Of a stretch of 64,000 nucleotides of DNA, positions 1-7,136 are shown piece after piece. Numbering within the stretch: position 1 is the first letter of the stretch; the number at the start of each line of letters is the position of its first letter. The translations under genes and the position numbers were made by a program. The notes under the pieces are model-generated. The model had not been told where the DNA came from. It worked only from the letters and a program-made list of their open reading frames with translations, and did no database searches. Origin of the DNA: Streptomyces cyaneochromogenes (lineage in GTDB: Bacteria; Actinomycetota; Actinomycetes; Streptomycetales; Streptomycetaceae); NCBI RefSeq assembly GCF_003963535.1, contig NZ_CP034539.1, forward strand, positions 7,316,001 to 7,380,000, read 5' to 3'.

Positions 1-143
1 ATGGCTCCGGATGTGGATCGCGGCCCCTGGCGTGGGTCGCTGACGTTCGTCTCGCGAATCTACATCTACATGAATATTGAAGATGCGACGGGGCGAGAAG
101 TCTCCGCTCCGCACCTCGAAACGACACGACGGGAGAACCGACC

Positions 144-734
144 GTGCCCTTAACGGACGACGTCACCATGGCCCCGGACGGCCCGGAACCCGAACTGGTC
201 GCCCGAGCCCGCACGGGCGACCGTGGGGCGTTCGCCGCCCTGTACCACGAGCACTACCGCCTCGTGTACAGCTTTCTTCTCGTGCGCACACGCAACAGAC
301 ACCTGGCGGAGGACCTGACCCAGGAGGCGTTCACCCGAGCCCTGCGGCGTATCGACGCCTTCACCTGGCAGGGCACGGCCTTCGCCGCCTGGCTGACCAC
401 CATCGCCAAGAACCTCTACCTCGATGAACTCGCCCACGGCCGCACCAGGCTGGAGACCCCGGTCGCCGAGTTCGACGACCCCCCGGAGTCCTGGCGGGAC
501 ACGGAGGCGCTCGCCCTGCGCGAACTGGAGGCCGTCGAGGCGCACGAGACGGTCCGCACCGCCCTGCACACCCTCAACGCCCATCAGCGGCACTGCGTGG
601 AACTGCGCTTCCTCGACGAACTGACGGCGCAGGAGACCGCCCTGGCGATGGGCCGGAGCGTCGGCGCGGTCAAGACCCTGACCTACCGCGCACTGCGGAA
701 GCTGCGCCGGCCGACCGGGGCGGTGTCCGCGTGA
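144..734 (+). CDS. RNA polymerase sigma factor, sigma-70/ECF-like
   Basis: A 196-aa ECF-type sigma factor that would direct RNA polymerase to a small promoter set. Region 2 is visible at about residues 30-75 (LYHEHYRLVYSF, then AEDLTQEAFTRAL) and region 4 with its helix-turn-helix at about 137-188 (LRFLDELTAQETALAMGRS, then VKTLTYRALRKLR). The GTG start at 144 follows GGGAG at 131-135; an ATG at 168 is an alternative. The stop overlaps the next start (GTGA), so it is translationally coupled to the unknown gene and then to a WhiB-like gene. No anti-sigma factor is recognisable nearby. Regulon unknown. Confidence 0.9.
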   Translation: MPLTDDVTMAPDGPEPELVARARTGDRGAFAALYHEHYRLVYSFLLVRTRNRHLAEDLTQEAFTRALRRIDAFTWQGTAFAAWLTTIAKNLYLDELAHGRTRLETPVAEFDDPPESWRDTEALALRELEAVEAHETVRTALHTLNAHQRHCVELRFLDELTAQETALAMGRSVGAVKTLTYRALRKLRRPTGAVSA

Positions 735-1477
735 ACAGCAACCTCCCGCACGCCGTCGGCGTGATCAGCGCGGTACTGGAGACCGTCCGGTCCGAACAGG
801 CGACCGCCGTCGCGCACGCACTCGACCTGGCCCGCCTCCTCGTCGACCCCGAGCGCTCCTTCGGCGCGGTGCTGCACCGGACGGCGCCGGACGGCGGCTG
901 GTCCCGGGCCCCGCGCCCGGTCACCGACCTGGAGCGGCAGGCGCTGGCCTGGGACGCCTCCTGTGACCGGGCGCGGTCCGTCGCGCGCGTCATCGAGCGC
1001 CGCCTGACCGGGCACCCGGGGCCTTCCGGCGTCCGCGTCGACGGTGACCGTGTGCGGGTCGTGCTCCGCGTGGAGGGTCCCGCCCAATGGGCCCGCTGGC
1101 GTGCGTACTTCGGCATCGCGGTGGTCGGGGAGGGCACCCGCCCCCACACGGCGATCGGGGAGGGGGAACACAGCGGCGTCCGGGTGACGGTGGTCGCCCA
1201 CGGGGCCACCGCGGCACCTGCGAGTACCTCTACCGGACAGGTGCCGCGTCCTTTCCGGCTCGGCGGCGCCACGTACGACCTGGCGCTTCCGCAGCGCGAC
1301 GCGCACGGGGACGTGTGGTACTTCCAGGGCTGCCGGAAGCACGACGGCATGCCCCTGATGTCCCTGGTCGGCCGGCCCGAGCGGTGCTCGCTCGCCAATG
1401 TGGCGGCTCATCTGGGGCCGCTGTCCCCGGTGCGGACAGGCACGCCGGTGGGCGGCACGACCGGGCCGGTCGGATGA
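731..1477 (+). CDS. Conserved unknown protein coupled to the sigma factor
   Basis: A 248-aa soluble protein with no signal peptide or membrane segment. The first 45 residues (NLPHAVGVISAVLE, then HALDLARLL) look like a short helical module that I loosely associate with a Streptomyces-specific family found next to regulators; this is memory, not a search. The rest is mixed alpha/beta with no recognised catalytic motif. The GTG start overlaps the sigma factor stop by 4 bp and its own stop overlaps the WhiB-like start by 4 bp, so the three genes form one translationally coupled unit. Function unknown. Confidence 0.78.
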   Translation: MNSNLPHAVGVISAVLETVRSEQATAVAHALDLARLLVDPERSFGAVLHRTAPDGGWSRAPRPVTDLERQALAWDASCDRARSVARVIERRLTGHPGPSGVRVDGDRVRVVLRVEGPAQWARWRAYFGIAVVGEGTRPHTAIGEGEHSGVRVTVVAHGATAAPASTSTGQVPRPFRLGGATYDLALPQRDAHGDVWYFQGCRKHDGMPLMSLVGRPERCSLANVAAHLGPLSPVRTGTPVGGTTGPVG

Positions 1478-2040
1478 GCCGCGGTGGCCCGGTCCGACGA
1501 ACCCGTGCCGACGCAGGGGCGGACGGGGGTTCGCGGGTCTGGGAGGCGAGAGCGGCCTGCCGGCAACGGGACGCGGACCTCTGGTTCTCGCGCCGGTCCT
1601 GGGCCGCGGCTGTCGAGATCTGCGCGTCCTGCCCCGTGCTCGATCCCTGTCGGGCCGCCGTGCTGCAACGGGAGAAGGGCCTTCCCCGGTGCCGTCGCCA
1701 GGGCGTCATCGCCGGGCTGACCGGCCCCCAGCGCCATGCACTGGAGCGCAGCGCGAACCGGCAGACGGAGCAGCGGCCGGCGCCCGAGCGGCGTCGGCAG
1801 GCCGGGCCGCCCGCAGATCCCGCCGCGGCGCGCGAACCCGGCGGACCTCCGCGACGGCAGCCCGCCCCCTGCGGAACCCGGGCGGCCTACCAACGCCATC
1901 TGAGCCGAGGCGAACCCGTCGACGAGGCATGCCGTGCCGCCAACGCCCGTGGCGCCGGCCGCTACCGCCGCACCGGCTCCACTCGCGATCAGCGCGATCA
2001 GGGCGATCAACAAAGTCAACAGAGTCAACGCGGTCAATGA
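1474..2040 (+). CDS. WhiB-like iron-sulfur regulator with C-terminal extension
   Basis: A 188-aa protein with the four-cysteine WhiB arrangement: Cys29, Cys50, Cys53, Cys59 (C-x20-C-x2-C-x5-C), expected to hold a 4Fe-4S cluster. WhiB proteins are actinobacterial and usually bind the principal sigma factor. The usual GVWGG turn is replaced by GVIAGL at 77-82. After a basic Pro-rich linker there is a second motif at about 133-165 (CGTRAAYQRHLSRGEPVDEA), which I recall as a stand-alone actinobacterial domain. The ATG at 1474 was chosen because it overlaps the upstream stop (ATGA); the longer open frame upstream is an artefact. The tail is Asp/Gln-rich and repeat-encoded. Confidence 0.8.
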   Translation: MSRGGPVRRTRADAGADGGSRVWEARAACRQRDADLWFSRRSWAAAVEICASCPVLDPCRAAVLQREKGLPRCRRQGVIAGLTGPQRHALERSANRQTEQRPAPERRRQAGPPADPAAAREPGGPPRRQPAPCGTRAAYQRHLSRGEPVDEACRAANARGAGRYRRTGSTRDQRDQGDQQSQQSQRGQ

Positions 2041-2072
2041 GACCAACGAGACCAACGAGACCAACGAGAGCC
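2028..2072 (+). repeat. Short tandem repeats across the WhiB-like stop codon
   Basis: Degenerate repeats of the type AGTCAACAG run into three perfect 9-bp GAGACCAAC copies at about 2038-2066, just after the stop codon. They extend the Gln/Asp-rich tail and continue into the gap before the next gene. Replication slippage could vary the tail length. Confidence 0.6.
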
Positions 2073-2170
2073 AGAAGGAGGACGCCCGGACCCGCGACCC
2101 GGCCCGTAACGCGGCCGGGCCACGCCCCGGCGACCACAACTGACCCCGTCCACCGCCACCGGAGTACCCC

Positions 2171-2731
2171 ATGCCCTCGCCCCCGTCGGACCGCTCGCCC
2201 GACGAGCCCGGGGCCGGCAGCCCCCGGACCCCGGGCCCTCCTGACCGGACCCTCGGGCCGCCGGCCGAGCCACCTCACCGCCTCGCGCTGGACCTGGATG
2301 ACTGCCGGCAGGAGCGCGACCGCTGGCAGCGGCACGCCGACTCCTACGAGCGGGAACTGACCCGCGCCCTGCTCGAACGCGCACACCTCCTTGCGTGGCT
2401 GGCGGTGCTGCACCCGTCGAGCGCCGTCCTCACCCCCGTCACCGACAGCGACGGCCCCGGCGGCAGCCACCTGTTGCGCCTCGAAGCCGGAGGACAGCAG
2501 CTGTCCTGGCGGCTGGCACCCGCCGACCTCCCGCTGTTCACGCACGTCCCCTGCACGGAGCCCGCCACCGCGCCTCCACGAGGAGACGGTCAGGCACCTC
2601 TGGACCAGGCGGCTCACCTCCGCAGGCACATCCACCTGCTGGCCATGGAGGGGATCTTGTTCACCGCGCCGGCCGAGAAGCGGCCTGCGCCGGTGCGGCC
2701 CGTTCGGCCCGTGCGGCCCGGCGACCACTGA
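2171..2731 (+). CDS. Unknown 186-aa protein
   Basis: Pro-rich first 45 residues, then a helical segment rich in charged residues (LDLDDCRQERDRWQRHADSY), then a small globular part and a tail with PVRPVRPVRPGDH. No signal peptide, membrane span or known motif. It follows the WhiB-like gene by 130 bp on the same strand, so it may be co-transcribed. Third-position GC bias and the following terminator hairpin support a real gene. Function not recognised. Confidence 0.6.
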   Translation: MPSPPSDRSPDEPGAGSPRTPGPPDRTLGPPAEPPHRLALDLDDCRQERDRWQRHADSYERELTRALLERAHLLAWLAVLHPSSAVLTPVTDSDGPGGSHLLRLEAGGQQLSWRLAPADLPLFTHVPCTEPATAPPRGDGQAPLDQAAHLRRHIHLLAMEGILFTAPAEKRPAPVRPVRPVRPGDH

Positions 2732-2805
2732 AGGCCCCGAGGGCCGCGGCGGGAACCCCACGAGACTCCGGCCGGCAGGCTCGGGAGGCACGTCGGCCGG
2801 ACCCA

Positions 2806-2844
2806 CCACGCCCCCCTGCAGGCACCCATGGCAGGGGGGCGTGG
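2806..2844. terminator. Bidirectional hairpin terminator
   Basis: A perfect 14-bp stem (CCACGCCCCCCTGC at 2806-2819 pairing with 2831-2844) with an 11-nt loop lies between the converging 2171-2731 gene and the reverse-strand APH-like gene. Position and symmetry suit termination from both sides; there is no T-tract, as is usual at this GC content. Confidence 0.75.
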
Positions 2845-2896
2845 GCCGGTCCACGGCACGCGCCGCTGTCCGCGACCCGGTGCCGACCCGCCGCCC

Positions 2897-3796
2897 CTAC
2901 AGCCAGCCCGCGAACTCCAGCAACAACTCCGCGTCCTTCGGCCGCCCCACCCGAAGCGCCCGCACCCCTGACTCCACGGCCCGGAACAACGTCCAGCCGC
3001 GCAGCCGCTCCTGGTCCACGTCCAGCGACTCCGCAAGCCGCTTCACCCGGCGCCGAGTCGTCGCCGCCCCCGACGGCGAGGCGATCAGATCCTCCACCCG
3101 ATCCCGCACCAACCGGGCCAGATCGAACGCACACTCACCGACCACCGGATCCGGCCCCACCGCCAACCACGGCATCCGCTCCCCGGCCAGCACCTTGCTC
3201 TGCCGAAACGTCCCGTGCAGCAACCGCCGCTCGGGCGGCGCGGTCAGCAACTCCGTACGCGCGGCGAGAGCGGCATCCACGAGCGCCGATACCCCCGCAT
3301 CGCCCGACGCGGTCGCCCGCATCGCCTCGGCCTGCCGGCCCGTCCGCTCGGCGACGGTCTCGAAGCGGTGCTCGCCGGGCGGCTCGACCCACAGCCGCCG
3401 CAACGTCCCCGCCGCCTCCAGCAACGCCTTCGCCTCGGGCAAGGACCGCACCGACACATCCGGGTGAAGCCGCTCCAGCAACAGCACACCCTCGACAGGG
3501 GGCTCGTCGAGCAGTTGTACGGCGCCCGCCCCACCCCAGTGCGCCAGCGCCGCCCGTTCGCTCTCCGGGCGGGCCCGGGGCGGGGCCAGCTTCAGCACGG
3601 CCGGGGTCCCGTCGGGGCGCCGCACCAGCACCACCAGGCTGCTGCGCCCGCCCGGCATCTGCACCCGCTCAACGGTCAACTCGCGTAGCGCGACGGCCTG
3701 GCGGGCCGCCTCCGGCAGCTTCTCCAACCAGTCGTCACCGTCCGGTGCCGTCTCACCGAGCGCCCTGACCAGACGCTGCGGCGGTTCGAAAGCCAT
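2897..3796 (-). CDS. Aminoglycoside-phosphotransferase-like protein, probably a pseudokinase
   Basis: A 299-aa protein with the APH/choline-kinase-like fold order: an N-lobe with PAVLKLAPPRARPESERAAL (about 65-84) and a C-lobe with RLLHGTFRQSKVL (191-203), then WLAVGPDPVVGECAFDLARL. In active APH enzymes the loop is HGDxxxxN and a later Asp binds metal. Here it is HGTFRQSK, so the catalytic Asp and metal-binding Asn are both missing. It more likely binds than phosphorylates. The ATG at 3796 (MAFEPPQ) was chosen; upstream residues of the open frame overlap the ferritin-like gene. Substrate unknown. Confidence 0.8.
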   Translation of the reverse strand: MAFEPPQRLVRALGETAPDGDDWLEKLPEAARQAVALRELTVERVQMPGGRSSLVVLVRRPDGTPAVLKLAPPRARPESERAALAHWGGAGAVQLLDEPPVEGVLLLERLHPDVSVRSLPEAKALLEAAGTLRRLWVEPPGEHRFETVAERTGRQAEAMRATASGDAGVSALVDAALAARTELLTAPPERRLLHGTFRQSKVLAGERMPWLAVGPDPVVGECAFDLARLVRDRVEDLIASPSGAATTRRRVKRLAESLDVDQERLRGWTLFRAVESGVRALRVGRPKDAELLLEFAGWL

Positions 3797-3846
3797 GCGC
3801 GAGTGGTTCCCTTCCCGTACTGCCCGTACGTGTTCTGCGGCTCGCG

Positions 3847-4314
3847 TCACGCGCTGGGCGCCGCCGATGCCGAGGTGGTGCCCGACCGCTCGGCGAGCCC
3901 AGGGAAGGCTACGCTCTCGCCCCGCCAGCGCACCGCCCGCACCGCCGCCTCCCGCAACGCCTCGGCCGCCGTGCCCCGCAACTCACCCCCGGCTGCCCGC
4001 ACCAGGTCCGAATACACCCCGGCCACCCGGTCCTCCAGTTCGGCGGCGAGGGCTACGGCAGCGGCCGAGTCCGGCACCGGGAACGGCAGCGCGTACGCCG
4101 CGCTCGCGGCCGCCGGCTCGGCGCCCAGGTCGCGTACCTCGCGCGCCAGCGCGTCCCGCCGCGCCCGGTGCGCGTCGTAGGCCGCGCGTGCTTCCGAGCG
4201 CTGCCCTTCCTGAATGCGACCGCCGACGACCCCGTATCCGTACACGGCGGCGTGCTCGGCGGCGAGCGCCGCCTGGAGAGCCTTCACCCGCTGCTTCTTG
4301 CCCGTCTCGCTCAC
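3847..4314 (-). CDS. Ferritin-like (DUF4439-type) protein
   Basis: A 155-aa all-helical protein with an N-terminal helix carrying the Glu-His pattern of ferritin-like four-helix bundles (LAAEHAAVYGYGVVG, residues 16-30) and a second long Arg-rich helix (YDAHRARRDALAREVRDL). This fits the actinobacterial DUF4439 ferritin-like family, whose role is unsettled. No secretion signal. Its ATG overlaps the stop of the upstream lipoprotein gene by 4 bp, so the two are coupled and may act together at the cell surface or as partner and sensor. Confidence 0.8.
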   Translation of the reverse strand: MSETGKKQRVKALQAALAAEHAAVYGYGVVGGRIQEGQRSEARAAYDAHRARRDALAREVRDLGAEPAAASAAYALPFPVPDSAAAVALAAELEDRVAGVYSDLVRAAGGELRGTAAEALREAAVRAVRWRGESVAFPGLAERSGTTSASAAPSA

Positions 4315-4937
4315 TTGGCCCCCTCCGTCAGCAGATACGCGTGCGCGGCCCCGGCCGCCGCCACCGAGGCCAGCAGCCGCGCCAGTTCGCCCGGCACGTC
4401 GAGGAGCGCCTTCGCCCGCCGGTCCGCCAGCGCACGCTCGGCCGCGGCGAGTTCGGCGAGGGCGTCCTTCTCGTTCGCCGGCACGGCGGCCGACGGGGAG
4501 GCCGACGGCGACGCCTTCCCGTCCCGCGGCGCCCCGGACGTCGTGGAAGAGCCCGCGGACGGCCCGGAGGTTCCGGCCGTCCCGGAGGATCCGCCGCCGA
4601 ACGCCTCCGCATGCCGTACGGCCTCCGCCCGCAACGGCCCCACCAGCCCCGCCAGCACCGGATGGGCGGCGAGCAGCGCGTCGTACCGCTCGACCATGCC
4701 CTCGCTCTCCCGGGCCGCACGCGCGCGTGCCCGCTCGGTGAGCGACGGGCTGCCGCTCGTGGCGCCGTCCGAGTCCTCGGACCCGGAGGAGCAGCCCACC
4801 AGCAGGGCGGCCCCGGCGGCCGAGACGAGCAGGGTCCTTCTGCGCGGTCCCGAGGGGGAGCGCGGCGGCGAGGGGTACGGCACGGCAGACGTCCTCGGGG
4901 AACTCGTACGAAAGCAGTTACGGAAGCAGTTGCGCAA
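4311..4937 (-). CDS. Predicted lipoprotein
   Basis: A 208-aa protein with a basic stretch PRRRTLLVSAAGAALLVGC (31-49) that ends in a lipobox with Cys49; the RRR before the hydrophobic core makes Tat export possible. The rest is Ala/Arg helices split by a Ser/Thr/Gly/Pro-rich linker (about 95-150). It could resemble its coupled ferritin-like neighbour in fold. The start is uncertain, because the 30 residues before the signal are unusual, and an internal start nearer the signal is possible. Divergent from rimP across a 166-bp gap that must hold both promoters. Confidence 0.75.
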   Translation of the reverse strand: MRNCFRNCFRTSSPRTSAVPYPSPPRSPSGPRRRTLLVSAAGAALLVGCSSGSEDSDGATSGSPSLTERARARAARESEGMVERYDALLAAHPVLAGLVGPLRAEAVRHAEAFGGGSSGTAGTSGPSAGSSTTSGAPRDGKASPSASPSAAVPANEKDALAELAAAERALADRRAKALLDVPGELARLLASVAAAGAAHAYLLTEGAK

Positions 4938-5103
4938 TCAACGGGCCGCTGGCCCGTGATCACGGTACCCGCGCAATCGGACGGCACCACTCATCGGCGC
5001 CGTTCGCGTGCAGGTGGACGGCAACACACCCTGCGACCCGATACCCTTTGACCAGACACGCGACCCATCCCACAACAGCACACGCGGCCGAGGAGTCACC
5101 CGG

Positions 5104-5601
5104 ATGAGCACCACCCAGAGCGAGAGGCTGCGAGAACTTCTGGAACCGCTCGTCAGCTCCCAGGGTCTGGATCTCGAAGAGATCGCCGTGGACTCCGTCG
5201 GACGCAAGCGAGTGCTGCGCGTCGTCGTCGACTCCGACACCGGGGCGGACCTGGACAAGGTCGCCGATGTGAGCCGTGTGCTCTCGGCGAAGCTCGACGA
5301 GACGGACGCGATGGGCGAGGGCGAGTACACCCTCGAGGTCGGCACCCCGGGCGCGGAACGCCTCCTCAAGGAGCACCGGCACTACGTGCGCGCCGTCGAC
5401 CGGCTGGTGAAGTTCCAGCTGGCCGAGGGCGGCGAGCTGGTGGCCCGAATCATGAAGGTCGACGACGAAGGCCTCGACCTCGAAGTGCCCGGAGTGAAGG
5501 GCCGCAAGGCCACCAGCCGCAGACTCGGCTTCCCGGAGATCGACAAGGCGCGCGTGCAGGTCGAGTTCAGCCGCAAGGACAAGAAGGAAGAGGAGGCGTA
5601 G
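5104..5601 (+). CDS. rimP: Ribosome maturation factor RimP
   Basis: A 165-aa protein matching RimP, which helps mature the 30S subunit. Recognisable stretches are LRELLEPLVSSQGLDLEEIA (start), VVVDSDTGADLDKVADVSR and LEVGTPGAERLLKEHRHY; the C-terminal SH3-like part ends in a Lys/Glu-rich tail. ATG at 5104 was chosen over an earlier in-frame start because it has GAGGAG upstream and gives the family length. It is first in the nusA-infB operon, with nusA starting 2 bp after its stop. Confidence 0.96.
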   Translation: MSTTQSERLRELLEPLVSSQGLDLEEIAVDSVGRKRVLRVVVDSDTGADLDKVADVSRVLSAKLDETDAMGEGEYTLEVGTPGAERLLKEHRHYVRAVDRLVKFQLAEGGELVARIMKVDDEGLDLEVPGVKGRKATSRRLGFPEIDKARVQVEFSRKDKKEEEA

Positions 5602-5603
5602 CC

Positions 5604-6590
5604 GTGGACATCGACATGAGCGCCCTGCGGGGCTTGGTACGGGAGAAGGAGATCTCCTTCCCCCTGCTGGTCGAGGCGATCGAGTCGGCCCTCCTCATCG
5701 CCTACCACCGCACCGAGGGAAGCCGCCGCCACGCGCGCGTGGAGCTGAACCGGGAGACCGGCCATGTGACCGTGTGGGCGAAGGAGGACCCCGAGGACCT
5801 CGAGGAGGGCCAGGAGGCCCGCGAGTTCGACGACACCCCGTCCGGCTTCGGCCGTATCGCCGCCACCACCGCCAAGCAGGTCATCCTGCAGCGGCTGCGC
5901 GACGCCGAGGACGACGCGACGCTCGGCGAGTACGCCGGCCGCGAGGGCGACATCGTCACCGGCGTGGTCCAGCAGGGCCGCGACCCGAAGAACGTGCTCG
6001 TGGACATCGGCAAGCTGGAGGCCATCCTGCCGGTGCAGGAGCAGGTCCCGGGCGAGACGTATCCGCACGGCATGCGGATCCGGTCGTACGTCGTCCGGGT
6101 GGCGAAGGGCGTGCGCGGGCCGTCCGTGACCCTGTCCCGCACCCACCCGAACCTGGTGAAGAAGCTCTTCGCCCTGGAGGTGCCGGAGATCGCCGACGGT
6201 TCGGTGGAGATCGCGGCCATCGCCCGGGAGGCCGGCCACCGCACCAAGATCGCCGTACGGTCCACCCGCTCCGGCCTGAACGCCAAGGGCGCCTGCATCG
6301 GCCCCATGGGCGGCCGGGTGCGCAATGTCATGGGCGAGCTGAACGGCGAGAAGATCGACATCGTCGACTGGTCGGACGACCCGGCCGAGATGGTGGCGAA
6401 CGCGCTGTCGCCCGCCCGGGTCTCCAAGGTGGAGGTCGTGGACATGGCGGCCCGCTCGGCACGCGTGACCGTCCCCGACTACCAGCTGTCCCTGGCGATC
6501 GGCAAGGAAGGGCAGAATGCCCGGCTTGCCGCCCGGCTCACCGGCTGGCGGATCGACATCCGCCCGGACACCGAGCAGGCCGGGGAATAG
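5604..6590 (+). CDS. nusA: Transcription elongation/termination factor NusA
   Basis: A 328-aa NusA that modulates pausing, termination and antitermination. It has the N-terminal RNAP-binding domain (1-105), an S1 domain (about 115-180, starting GREGDIVTGVV), KH1 (about 205-275, with GPMGGRV) and KH2 (about 283-325, with LAIGKEGQNARLAARLT). It lacks the acidic repeats of E. coli NusA, as is usual for actinobacteria. The GTG start follows AGGAGG at the end of rimP, so translation is probably coupled. Confidence 0.97.
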   Translation: MDIDMSALRGLVREKEISFPLLVEAIESALLIAYHRTEGSRRHARVELNRETGHVTVWAKEDPEDLEEGQEAREFDDTPSGFGRIAATTAKQVILQRLRDAEDDATLGEYAGREGDIVTGVVQQGRDPKNVLVDIGKLEAILPVQEQVPGETYPHGMRIRSYVVRVAKGVRGPSVTLSRTHPNLVKKLFALEVPEIADGSVEIAAIAREAGHRTKIAVRSTRSGLNAKGACIGPMGGRVRNVMGELNGEKIDIVDWSDDPAEMVANALSPARVSKVEVVDMAARSARVTVPDYQLSLAIGKEGQNARLAARLTGWRIDIRPDTEQAGE

Positions 6591-6692
6591 ATCCAAGCCG
6601 CCGGTCGCTTAGATCACGTCAGGTTATCGCCCGGCAACTGTTCGAATCCTGCCCCAAAGGGGTGAGGTCGGTACGGGGAGGTAGACTTAGCT

Positions 6693-6989
6693 GTGTCTGG
6701 CCGGACACGCGTCCGCGCATGCCCTGAACGCACCTGTGTGGGGTGCCGGGAGCGAGCGGCCAAGGCTGATCTGCTGCGCATCGTGGCGATCAAGGACGAA
6801 TGCGTCCCTGATCCAAGCGGTACGCTGCCCGGCCGGGGTGCGTATGTACACCCCGCCCTGGTCTGTCTCGACCAGGCGGTACGCCGTCGGGCGTTCACGC
6901 GGGCGTTGCGCGCCCCGGGAGCGCTGGACACAAAGGCGTTGCGCCGGTACGTCGAGCAGACAACAGTTGCTGAGCAGGCAACACCGTAA
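6693..6989 (+). CDS. ylxR: YlxR-family (DUF448) RNA-binding protein
   Basis: A 98-aa protein with the family signature PERTCVGCRERAAKADLLRI (11-30) and GRGAYVHPALVCLDQAVRR. YlxR proteins sit between nusA and infB in many Gram-positives; the B. subtilis member acts on RNase P. The GTG start at 6693 gives the standard length. It lies in the operon with a 102-bp gap from nusA and 147 bp before infB. Confidence 0.93.
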   Translation: MSGRTRVRACPERTCVGCRERAAKADLLRIVAIKDECVPDPSGTLPGRGAYVHPALVCLDQAVRRRAFTRALRAPGALDTKALRRYVEQTTVAEQATP

Positions 6990-7055
6990 GAAGCGTCGTG
7001 CGGAACCGCCGTGCGGCCCAGGTACCCCGCGAGTTGGAAGTAGGTCGAGATTGCG

Positions 7056-7098
7056 ATGAGCACTCGATGAGCACGCGATGAGTACGCCCATGAAGTAG
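7056..7098 (+). promoter_or_regulatory. Three overlapping micro-ORFs upstream of infB
   Basis: An 11-bp repeat creates three consecutive tiny ORFs whose stop and start overlap as ATGA: ATG at 7056 (MSTR, stop), ATG at 7067 (MSTR, stop) and ATG at 7078 (MSTPMK, stop at 7096-7098). They lie 38 bp before the infB start. They could be a translational leader that hands ribosomes down to infB, or simply a repeat. Only the ORF structure is seen; the regulatory role is inferred. Confidence 0.45.
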
Positions 7099-7136
7099 CG
7101 ACGGTCCGGCCGCAACCCGGACCTAAAAGGAGCGAA

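Noticed and set aside
1..143. Open frame from base 1 (MAPDVDRGPW...)
   Set aside because: Only about 49 codons, no upstream context, and it overlaps the sigma factor leader; treated as promoter region.
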